From assembly GCF_916858675.1 (NCBI RefSeq), contig NZ_CAKASM010000003.1:148681-212680 (forward strand): a DNA stretch of 64,000 nucleotides, in the 5' to 3' direction. The notes under the pieces were generated by a model. It was not told the origin of the DNA and ran no database searches. It saw only the letters and a program-made list of their open reading frames with translations. A program made the position numbers and the translations under genes. Positions 57,189-64,000 of this stretch are shown here, in pieces; positions within the stretch are counted from its first letter, which is position 1, and every line of letters begins with the position of its first letter. The DNA comes from Sphingomonas sp. Leaf21. Lineage in GTDB: Bacteria; Pseudomonadota; Alphaproteobacteria; Sphingomonadales; Sphingomonadaceae.

Positions 57189-58349
57189 GTGCCAGGCAGG
57201 CCGTTCGAAATCGAGATCAGCAACTTCGAGTTGATCGAGGCATGTTGGGGCAGTGTCGTGGCGGATCAGGTGGTCGGCCATATCCAGACGCGGTTGCGCC
57301 ATATCGGGCTGGGTTATGAACAGCAGGGCGCGCGCCATCGGTTCCGGATCACCAGCGACATCCGGACCGGCGGCCCGGTCGAATGGGATCGACTGGCGGA
57401 CCTGTCCTATCGCCTGACGATCGAGCCGATCGCGATCGCGTCGACCACCGGCACTCCGGCGACCGCGCTTCATGCGGTGATGACCTGGTATCGCGACGAT
57501 CCCCCACGCTATCGCGGCCCGCGCGATATCCAGCGCGATCATGGCGAGCGCTGGTTCGCCATATACAAGAGCGACATGCAGATCGTCGCCCATGCCTTTC
57601 GCTGTGCGGCCGACGGGCGGATGATCCCGCACTGGCAACCCGTCTGCGATTTCCGCGATCCGTCCCGCGTGCTGTATCACGAAGGCCTGGTCCGCTTCGG
57701 CCAGGACGGCGAGGCGTTGACGCCCGCGATAATCTTCCCCGCGCTGGAGCGGACGGGGATGGCGACCACCTTCGACTGGCTGATGGTTCGCCGCGTCCTG
57801 GAGGAATTGCGTGCCGATCCGGCCGCCACGCTGGGGGTCAATATCTCGGCCAGTTCGGCGCATCTGAACGGCTGGTGGCGGGGGATCCTCGCCGAACTCG
57901 CCATCCGCCCCGATATCGCGTCGCGGCTGGTGGTGGAGATCACCGAGACCGAGCCGATCGTCCATATCCGCGAGACGATCGCGTTCGCGCAGCAGGTGCG
58001 CGCCATCGGCGCGACCGTCGCACTGGACGATTTCGGCGCGGGCTATACGTCGATCCGCCAGCTCATGGATCTCGTCCCCGCACTGGTGAAGATCGACGGG
58101 CTGTTCCTGCAGCGCGCGGTCCGGGCGATCCAGCCCTGTCACAGCCTGCCGCACCTGATCGGGCTGATCCGCGAACTGGGCGGCACGGTCATTATCGAAG
58201 GTGTCGAGACGCCGGAGATGGCGGACCTGGCCTTCGTCAGCGGCGCCTTATGGCAGCAGGGCTATCATTACGGTAGTCCCGGACCGGTCCGCACCGGTCG
58301 TAGCGGGGGGCAGGAATTGTCGCATGTCGCGATGCGGGCGGCCGGCTGA
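57189..58349 (+). CDS. EAL-domain c-di-GMP phosphodiesterase with degenerate N-terminal domain
   Basis: A 386-residue protein. The C-terminal EAL domain (about residues 130-370) keeps all main catalytic positions: YHEGLVRF (EGL for EAL), GVNISASSAH, VVEITETEP, ALDDFGAGYTSIRQL, VKIDGLF, IIEGVET and the final QG. It should hydrolyse c-di-GMP. The first 120 residues read like a degenerate GGDEF domain (FELIEACWGSVVADQVVGHI) without the GGDEF motif. GTG start at 57189. Confidence 0.87.
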   Translation: MPGRPFEIEISNFELIEACWGSVVADQVVGHIQTRLRHIGLGYEQQGARHRFRITSDIRTGGPVEWDRLADLSYRLTIEPIAIASTTGTPATALHAVMTWYRDDPPRYRGPRDIQRDHGERWFAIYKSDMQIVAHAFRCAADGRMIPHWQPVCDFRDPSRVLYHEGLVRFGQDGEALTPAIIFPALERTGMATTFDWLMVRRVLEELRADPAATLGVNISASSAHLNGWWRGILAELAIRPDIASRLVVEITETEPIVHIRETIAFAQQVRAIGATVALDDFGAGYTSIRQLMDLVPALVKIDGLFLQRAVRAIQPCHSLPHLIGLIRELGGTVIIEGVETPEMADLAFVSGALWQQGYHYGSPGPVRTGRSGGQELSHVAMRAAG

Positions 58350-58444
58350 CCAACCAATCGCAGTCGCGATCTTGATCCTTATCAATCCCGATAACAACGT
58401 TTGCCAATTCATTGGGAATACGGAATCTTTTCCCTGGAACGTCC

Positions 58445-59191
58445 ATGGGTGACCCAACGTTTGTGGCATCCATGTTAGAAACGGTAAGCAGTCTTTTCCC
58501 CGCCAGCGACCCCAGCGAGCCTGAATCGGCCGCGTTGCTGCGTGCCCATATCGCGGCGGCGGATTTTCCGTGTGTCGGCGCCAAAGCCGCGATGGCGCGG
58601 GGGACGCTCGAAATCCTCGGGGCCCGCGATATCGCCAGCGCCTGGGACGATCTGCGCATCCATGACAGTCTTCGCCGCTTCGCCGAACGCTATCGCGCCG
58701 AACCGCAACTCTTCCGCAGCCTGGCGGTGGTGTTCGCCGGACCCGACCGGCTCGACGAATCGGCGTTCGAACGCGCGGTCTGGGCACGCATCCAGTCGCT
58801 CTCGGACAAGGATGTCTGGCTGGGGCAGGAATGGGACCACAGGGTCAGCGCCAATCCCGACGACCCGCATTTCTCGCTATCCTTCGGTGGCGAGGCGTTT
58901 TTCGTGGTCGGTCTTCATCCGGGCGCGAGTCGACCGGCGCGGCGTTTCCCGCGTCCGGCGATGATCTTCAACCTGCACGACCAGTTCGAAATGCTGCGCG
59001 CACAAGGGAAGTACGAAACGATGCGCGAGAAGATCATGGTACGCGACGAGGCGCTGGCCGGATCGCGCAACCCGATGCTCGCGCGGCATGGCGAGGTCAG
59101 CGAGGCGCGACAATATAGCGGTCGCATCGTCGAGGAGGGCTGGCGCTGCCCCTTCCACTATACCGGCGCGCCGGGCGAGGCCGAGCGATGA
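58445..59191 (+). CDS. YqcI/YcgG family heme-dependent N-oxygenase-like protein
   Basis: A 248-residue protein of the YqcI/YcgG family, whose characterised member GntA is a heme-dependent N-hydroxylase in guanitoxin biosynthesis. Visible are FPCVGAKAAMARGTLE, FRSLAVVFAGPDRLDESAFE, DKDVWLGQEWDHRVSANPDD, PHFSLSFGGEAFFVVGLHPG and the terminal RQYSGRIVEEGWRCPFHY. It overlaps the DUF1989 gene by four bases. Start at ATG 58445; ATG 58472 is another possibility. Substrate is unknown; a guanidine-type nitrogen is inferred. Confidence 0.8.
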   Translation: MGDPTFVASMLETVSSLFPASDPSEPESAALLRAHIAAADFPCVGAKAAMARGTLEILGARDIASAWDDLRIHDSLRRFAERYRAEPQLFRSLAVVFAGPDRLDESAFERAVWARIQSLSDKDVWLGQEWDHRVSANPDDPHFSLSFGGEAFFVVGLHPGASRPARRFPRPAMIFNLHDQFEMLRAQGKYETMREKIMVRDEALAGSRNPMLARHGEVSEARQYSGRIVEEGWRCPFHYTGAPGEAER

Positions 59192-59784
59192 GCGCCGAGA
59201 CCGTCGAAATTCCGCCGCGCAGCGGGGACGCCTTTCGCATGGCGAAGGGCGACAGCCTGACCGTGATCGATCCGCGCGGGCGGCAGGTCGCGGATCTGCT
59301 CGCATTCAACGCGGACGATCTGGACGAGGTGATATCCTCGGGCCGGACGCTGGATTATGCCGAGACGATCCGGCTGACGACGGGGCATCGCCTCTATTCC
59401 AACCGGTCGCGGGTGATGCTGGAGATCGTCGCGGACAGGGTCGGGATGCACGACTTTCTGCTGACGCCGTGTTCGGTCGATACGTTCGACCATTTCTACC
59501 CCGACCTGCCGCGTCACCGGGGATGCTTCGGCAATCTGGCGGCGGCGCTCGAACCCTTCGGCATCGTGCCAGACCGGATACCGGTGGCGTTCAACTGCTT
59601 CATGAACGTGCCCGTCGACGGCGCGACGGGCAGGCTCGAGGTGCTGCCGCCGCTCAGCGGGCCGGGCGACCATATCCGCTTCGTGGCGCATATGGACCTG
59701 GTGATCGGCCTGACCGCCTGTTCCGCACCTGCGTCCAATGGCGGGTCCTTCAAGCCGATCCAGTACCGGGTAGATCGCCCCTAG
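59188..59784 (+). CDS. DUF1989 (urea carboxylase-associated) protein
   Basis: A 198-residue DUF1989 protein. The family includes CgdA/CgdB, subunits of carboxyguanidine deiminase. Conserved motifs are SGDAFRMAKGDSLTVIDPRG, VADLLAFNADDLDEVISSGR, FLLTPCSVDTFDHFYPDLPR, HRGCFGNLAAALEPFGI and AFNCFMNVPVDGATG, with the final PGDHIRFVAHMDLVIGLTAC. It is co-translated with the YcgG-like gene (ATGA). A role on a guanidino or N-hydroxyguanidine compound is inference. Confidence 0.82.
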   Translation: MSAETVEIPPRSGDAFRMAKGDSLTVIDPRGRQVADLLAFNADDLDEVISSGRTLDYAETIRLTTGHRLYSNRSRVMLEIVADRVGMHDFLLTPCSVDTFDHFYPDLPRHRGCFGNLAAALEPFGIVPDRIPVAFNCFMNVPVDGATGRLEVLPPLSGPGDHIRFVAHMDLVIGLTACSAPASNGGSFKPIQYRVDRP

Positions 59785-59813
59785 CTACGCCCCGTGCCGG
59801 GGAGCAACGACCG

Positions 59814-61511
59814 TCACCGCTTGCACGTATCGGCAGGACCCGGATCCAGATCGAGACACCGCCCGTCCACGCCGGGGATTGGCAGGCCGATCGTCGCGGC
59901 CAGCGTGGGGGCGATGTCGACCGTTTCCACCGACAGCGGCTGTTCGAAGCCGCTCATGCCCTTGCGCCAGAACAGGATCGGCACGCGCCGGTCATAGTCC
60001 CAGGGCGACCCATGCGTCTCCACATAGCCGGGTGCCGGTTCCTCGATCGTCGTGACGCGGGGCTTGAGCAGGATGAGCAGGTCGCCCGACCGGGTCGGGT
60101 CATAGGACGACCGCGCCTTTTCCTTCAGCGTCCATGTTTCGGGCGGCGTCGTCGGCCACGGGGTCGCCGCGATCTCGTCGCGGGTCAGCGCGGCGGCGAC
60201 CTGCGGCAGTGCTTCGTAGCGACGCTTGGCCTCGGCCAGCACTCGCGTTCGCGTCGCGGGCGGCAGCGCACGGTTGATATAGACGTCGCCCTCCGCACTC
60301 AGCAGCAGCGGGGGCGAGTCGGGCAGGCCCAGTGCCTGCGCGATGGCGGCGGACATGGCCTTGGTCTTCGCCTCGGGCGCGACATGGCTTTCCATCGGCA
60401 TCGCGCGAAGCTGTTGCCGCTCGGTCATGTCGTGCGCGCCGTGATCGGCGGTCAGCATGACTTCGTAGTCGACCCCGGTCGCATCGAGCACGTCGAAGAA
60501 TCCGGCCAGCGAGCGGTCCAGTTCGGCCATCTGGATGCACATCTCGGCCCCCTGGGTGCCCAGCGCGTGGCCGATATAGTCGGTCGCCGACAGCCCCACC
60601 GACAGGATGTCGGTTTGCGGCCCCTGGCCCAGCTTCATGTCCTGGACGAAGCCCGCCGCCATCGCGAGTACGGCCGCATCGGCGGCTGGCGATACGCGGA
60701 AGCCCTTCAGATCGCCTGCCGCGCGCTGGAACCGGCCGGTGCCCAGCGTCTGGCCGCCGACCGTGATCGCCCGGTCGAGCGGCTTGCAATAGCCCGGCAG
60801 CGGCAAGGGGGCTTGCGGCGCGGCGACCAGATCGGCGACCGCCTTGCGTGTCCGCGCCACGACCGGCGGCACGGCGCGCCCGGCATAGGAGACATAGGTC
60901 TTGCCGTCCCACCACCAGATCTCGTCCATCTTGTGCCCGCCCATCATCACGGCGGCGCGATCCTTGCCAGCGACGGAGACGGTGCGGACGCGCGGATCGG
61001 CGGTCTTCATCCGTTCGCCAAGCGTCGGCACCTTCAGGTGCATGTCGGAGACGGTGTAGTTGTTGTGGTCCTGCCCCGCGACGCGTTCGTCCTCCGAGCA
61101 ATAGACGATCTTGTCCTGACGCCCGACCGACTGGTCGACCCAGTTGTTGGCGATGATCCCGGTATGCGCGGGGCGATAGCCGGTCAGGATGGTCGAGTGG
61201 CCGGGGCAGGTCTCGGTCGCGGCATGGCTCTGATAGCCCGAGGGGAAGACCGCGCCGGTCAGCAGCCGCGCCATGCCGCCGGTGAAGTGGTTGCGATATT
61301 GCTGGAACAGGTCCGCCGAGAACTGGTCGACCGAAATGGCCACGATCAGCTTGGGCGGCGTGGTGGGAAAGGGGGGCTGCGGAAGAGCGGGCTCGGCCAC
61401 GACGGGGGCGGGCGGTGCATAGCCCGGCACCGGACTGGCATTGTTCTGGGCGGTCGCTGGCGTGGCGAACAGGGCGGCGGAGGCCAGGAGCGCGGCAGTC
61501 AGGGAGTTCAT
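59814..61511 (-). CDS. phoK: Alkaline phosphatase PhoK
   Basis: A 565-residue secreted phosphatase very like PhoK/SPAP of Sphingomonas. The signal peptide is MNSLTAALLASAALFATPAT AQ. Catalytic residues: nucleophile Thr in AATETCPGHST, Asn in ANNWV, Lys and Arg in VAGKDRAAVMM, and metal ligands in SATDYIGHALG, TADHGAHDM and ETHGSPWDYDRRVPILFW. It releases phosphate from organic esters in the periplasm or outside the cell. The ATG at 61511 is preferred. Confidence 0.93.
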   Translation of the reverse strand: MNSLTAALLASAALFATPATAQNNASPVPGYAPPAPVVAEPALPQPPFPTTPPKLIVAISVDQFSADLFQQYRNHFTGGMARLLTGAVFPSGYQSHAATETCPGHSTILTGYRPAHTGIIANNWVDQSVGRQDKIVYCSEDERVAGQDHNNYTVSDMHLKVPTLGERMKTADPRVRTVSVAGKDRAAVMMGGHKMDEIWWWDGKTYVSYAGRAVPPVVARTRKAVADLVAAPQAPLPLPGYCKPLDRAITVGGQTLGTGRFQRAAGDLKGFRVSPAADAAVLAMAAGFVQDMKLGQGPQTDILSVGLSATDYIGHALGTQGAEMCIQMAELDRSLAGFFDVLDATGVDYEVMLTADHGAHDMTERQQLRAMPMESHVAPEAKTKAMSAAIAQALGLPDSPPLLLSAEGDVYINRALPPATRTRVLAEAKRRYEALPQVAAALTRDEIAATPWPTTPPETWTLKEKARSSYDPTRSGDLLILLKPRVTTIEEPAPGYVETHGSPWDYDRRVPILFWRKGMSGFEQPLSVETVDIAPTLAATIGLPIPGVDGRCLDLDPGPADTCKR

Positions 61512-61582
61512 GGGCAACCTTGATGCAAAGCGGGAACGGGGGCGCTATGGAACGCCAAACGGGGTTTGGGCAAGGTCGGTCG

Positions 61583-63604
61583 ATGCGCGGTTGGTTTTAC
61601 ATCCTGATGACGATGCTGTTCATGCTGGCGGGCGCAAGCCCCGGCATGGCCGAGAGCGCCCCCGCGCCCGGCGCGATCCATCTGCCGATGCGGCTGGTCG
61701 CCGAAAGCGCCACCCCCGCTGCGGGCGGCACGGTCACGCTGGCCATCGTGGCGACGCCCGACAAGGGCTGGCACGGCTATTGGAAGAACGGCGGCGATGC
61801 GGGGCTTCCGACCGAGGCGCACTGGACGCTGCCCAAGGGTGTGACCGCGAGCGAGCTTCGCTATCCGGTGCCGGGGCGGCTGAAGATCGCGGGCCTGATG
61901 AACTATGTCTATGAGCGGCCCTTCGCGCTGCTCGTCGAGCTGAACGTCCCGGCCGGGCTGGCCAGGGGCACGCCGCTGCCCGTCACCGTCAAGCTCGACT
62001 ATCTGGTCTGCACCGACACGATCTGCGTGCCCGAAAGCCAGACCCTGTCGACCCGCCTGACCGTCGGCGACGGTGCGGTCGAGCCCGCCGCGCGCGCGCA
62101 ATTCGATCGCTGGCGCGCCGCCCTGCCCAGGCCGCTGGGCGGGGATGGAGTGATCGAGACCAGGGGCAAGGATGTGCGGATCGCGGTGCCGCTCCCCGCC
62201 TCGGTCGCGGTCAAGGACGCCTATTTCTTCCCCGATCGCAGCGGGGTGATCGACCATGCCGCGCCGCAGGTCTTGAGCCGCAAGGGCGACCAGCTCATCC
62301 TCGCCATGCCCGCCGCCGCCGTGCCGACCGCCGGGCCGGTATCGGGCGTGCTGTCGATCGGCGAGGGGCAGGGCCTGTCCTTCGCCGCCAAACCAGGCGC
62401 GGTCGCGCAGGCGGGGGGCGAGGCGGACACGGGGGCAGGCGCGGTCGTGCTGGCGTTCCTGGGGGCGGTTCTGGGCGGCCTGCTGCTCAACATCATGCCC
62501 TGCGTCTTCCCGATCCTGAGCCTCAAGGCGCTGAGCCTGGCGAAGGGCGGCGCCGATGAACGTCATGCCCGGACCGAGGCATTGGCCTATACCGCCGGCG
62601 TCGTGCTGGTCTGCGTGGGGCTGGGCGTGATCCTGCTCGCGTTGCGCGCGGGTGGGCAGAGCGCGGGCTGGGCATTCCAGTTGCAGGATCCGCGCGTGAT
62701 CGGCGTGCTCCTGCTGCTGGTCGCCGCCATCGCCTTCAACCTGGCCGGGCTGTTCGAGCTGCCGACGCCCGCCTTTGCCGGGCGGTCGGGCGCGATGGGG
62801 TCGTTCGCGACCGGCGCGCTGGCCGCCTTCGTCGCGACGCCCTGTTCGGGGCCGTTCATGGCCGGAGCGCTTGGCGCCGCGCTGGTCCTGCCCGCCGCCG
62901 CCGCGCTGGCGGTGTTCGCGGGACTGGGGATCGGGATCGCGCTACCGTTCATCGCGATCGGCTTCATCCCCGCCCTGCGACGGCGCTTGCCCAAGCCGGG
63001 GATGTGGATGGTGCGTCTGCGCCATATCCTGTCGGTGCCGATGTTCGCGACCGCGCTCGCGCTCGCCTGGATATTGGGACAGGAGGCGGGCGTGACCGGC
63101 ATGACACTTGGCCTCGCGGCCGCGCTTCTCGCGTCGCTGGGCTTCTGGTGGACGGGACTGCGCCAGCATGGCGGCAAGGGCCACGCGGGCTGGCCAGCGA
63201 TCGCCGCGCTGGTGCTGGCGGTCGGCATCGTCGTCACCGTCAGGCCCGCCGCCGCCGTCGCCAAGGCGACCGCCGACACGGCGTTCACCGAAGCCAGGCT
63301 GGACGACCTGCGCAGGCAGAACCGCCCCGTCTTCGCCTATTTCACCGCCGACTGGTGCCTGAGCTGCAAGGTCAACGAGGCCGCCGCGATCGAGCGATCG
63401 TCGGTGCGCGACGCCTTTGCGCGCAACAAGGTGGCGGTGCTGGTCGGCGACTGGACCGATGGCGATCCGGTTTTGGGACGTTTCATCGAGCGGCATAACC
63501 GGGCCGGGGTGCCGCTCTACCTCTATTACGCGCCCGGCACGAAGGAGCCCAGGGTGCTGCCCCAGGTGCTGACGCCATCGATGCTGGAGGGGCTGGGGGC
63601 GTAA
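61583..63604 (+). CDS. DsbD-family thiol:disulfide reductase
   Basis: A 673-residue protein: signal peptide (MRGWFYILMTMLFMLAGASP GMA), N-terminal periplasmic domain with two cysteines (YLVCTDTICVPES), eight membrane helices with the CcdA-like cysteine pair (NIMPCVFPILSLKA, ATPCSGPFMAGALG), and C-terminal thioredoxin domain (YFTADWCLSCKVNEAAA). It passes electrons from the cytoplasm to periplasmic thiols and may serve the Ccm thiols. Start at 61583; ATG 61547 is possible. Confidence 0.9.
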   Translation: MRGWFYILMTMLFMLAGASPGMAESAPAPGAIHLPMRLVAESATPAAGGTVTLAIVATPDKGWHGYWKNGGDAGLPTEAHWTLPKGVTASELRYPVPGRLKIAGLMNYVYERPFALLVELNVPAGLARGTPLPVTVKLDYLVCTDTICVPESQTLSTRLTVGDGAVEPAARAQFDRWRAALPRPLGGDGVIETRGKDVRIAVPLPASVAVKDAYFFPDRSGVIDHAAPQVLSRKGDQLILAMPAAAVPTAGPVSGVLSIGEGQGLSFAAKPGAVAQAGGEADTGAGAVVLAFLGAVLGGLLLNIMPCVFPILSLKALSLAKGGADERHARTEALAYTAGVVLVCVGLGVILLALRAGGQSAGWAFQLQDPRVIGVLLLLVAAIAFNLAGLFELPTPAFAGRSGAMGSFATGALAAFVATPCSGPFMAGALGAALVLPAAAALAVFAGLGIGIALPFIAIGFIPALRRRLPKPGMWMVRLRHILSVPMFATALALAWILGQEAGVTGMTLGLAAALLASLGFWWTGLRQHGGKGHAGWPAIAALVLAVGIVVTVRPAAAVAKATADTAFTEARLDDLRRQNRPVFAYFTADWCLSCKVNEAAAIERSSVRDAFARNKVAVLVGDWTDGDPVLGRFIERHNRAGVPLYLYYAPGTKEPRVLPQVLTPSMLEGLGA

Positions 63605-63613
63605 CTCGCTCAC

Positions 63614-63734
63614 ATTCCTCCCCTTGCAGGGGAGGTGGCAGGCCGTCAGGCCTGACGGAGGGGTGTCCCGCTCTCGAGAGGGTGACACCCCTCCGACGCG
63701 CTGCGCGCGCCACCTCCCCTTACAGGGGAGGAAT
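63614..63734. repeat. Long near-perfect palindrome (third repeat family)
   Basis: Outer arms ATTCCTCCCCTTGCAGGGGA GGTGG (63614-63638) and CCACCTCCCCTTACAGGGGA GGAAT (63710-63734) differ at one pair; each also forms its own hairpin. Inner arms GGAGGGGTGTC and GACACCCCTCC (63657-63694) pair as well. It fills most of the gap between the DsbD-family gene and the last gene. Confidence 0.88.
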
Positions 63735-63812
63735 TATAGTGCGCCCCCCTTGCACACCCCCATCATGCGGTGCAGCATGGAACCCGGCCACTAGGGGGAG
63801 CGTAACGACCGG

Positions 63813-64000
63813 ATGGGGACAATCGCCGCGTTCGACGAAATCATGGGGGCCTCCGGCGCTGCGGCGCCGCGACCCGAACTTTCTGCGTTGCAACGCTGGC
63901 TGGATTACACCCCCGATGGCGAACTCCGCCGCCGCCAGCAGGCGGCCGAGGCGACCTTCCGGCAACTGGGCATCACCTTCGCGGTCTATGGCGAAAGCGA
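63813..64000 (+). CDS. Circularly permuted type 2 ATP-grasp protein, N-terminal fragment
   Basis: The first 62 codons of a gene that continues past the window. It starts MGTIAAFDEIMGASGAAAPR and ends at RRRQQAAEATFRQLGITFAV then YGES. The AEATFRQLGITFAVYG motif is the opening of the DUF404/circularly permuted ATP-grasp family, which is often followed by an alpha-E (DUF403) and transglutaminase-like gene. A GGGGGAG lies 12 bases before the ATG. Confidence 0.7.
   Translation, partial: MGTIAAFDEIMGASGAAAPRPELSALQRWLDYTPDGELRRRQQAAEATFRQLGITFAVYGES

Overview
The window is a GC-rich chromosomal segment from an alphaproteobacterium, most likely a sphingomonad (Sphingomonas or a close relative). 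Supporting signs are a CtrA cell-cycle regulator, a methionine synthase split into two genes, a PhoK-type alkaline phosphatase, a phasin, a bacteriophytochrome with its heme oxygenase, exosortase-A-associated polysaccharide genes, and many intergenic palindromic repeats of the CCCCTCCCC...GGGGAGG type. No rRNA, tRNA, CRISPR array, prophage or classical insertion sequence was found. Organism assignment is inference from gene content, not from a marker alignment.

Layout. 1-355: repeat-rich edge. 356-5409: secreted beta-helix protein, an exosortase-associated O-antigen-ligase-like protein with a small overlapping membrane ORF, a glycosyltransferase and two unassigned envelope proteins. 5539-8226: aconitase. 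8579-11038: small unassigned genes, a LuxR-type HTH membrane protein, a membrane/winged-helix pair and a phasin. 11088-17156: complete RND efflux operon (adaptor, pump, outer-membrane channel). 17361-24473: pentose-phosphate operon (rpiA, tkt, tal, gnd) continuing by stop/start overlaps into two HAD phosphatases and a heme oxygenase, convergent with a bacteriophytochrome kinase (24519-26675). 26860-32634: leucine/isovalerate degradation (acyl-CoA dehydrogenase, both methylcrotonyl-CoA carboxylase subunits, MaoC), interrupted by an antisense DUF559 nuclease gene lying between inverted repeats. 32663-34726: TonB receptor. 34996-39708: cytochrome c maturation operon ccmC-D-E-F-G-H-I, almost entirely joined by ATGA overlaps.

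39713-50469: alanine dehydrogenase with a divergent Lrp/AsnC regulator, NUDIX, amidohydrolase, ctrA, AI-2E transporter with LysR regulator divergent from pirin-wrbA, a VanY-like peptidase, a pseudouridine synthase and ArfB. 50588-57013: methionine module: an ArsR-methyltransferase fusion regulator with a perfect 20-bp palindromic operator, metF, and metH in two pieces separated by a repeat. 57189-59784: EAL phosphodiesterase, then a two-gene operon of a YqcI/YcgG heme N-oxygenase-like protein and a DUF1989 protein, the best candidate here for an undescribed guanidino-compound pathway. 59814-64000: PhoK phosphatase, DsbD-family reductase, a long palindrome and the start of a circularly permuted ATP-grasp gene cut by the window edge.

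Two themes deserve attention. First, the dispersed palindromes do not merely sit between genes: one arm (GGGGAGGA) forms the ribosome-binding site of downstream operon genes, and one copy encodes the last codons of the DUF559 nuclease that the repeats bracket. Second, several small operons pair enzymes in unusual ways (YcgG with DUF1989; heme oxygenase and a PMM2-like phosphatase at the end of a pentose-phosphate operon).
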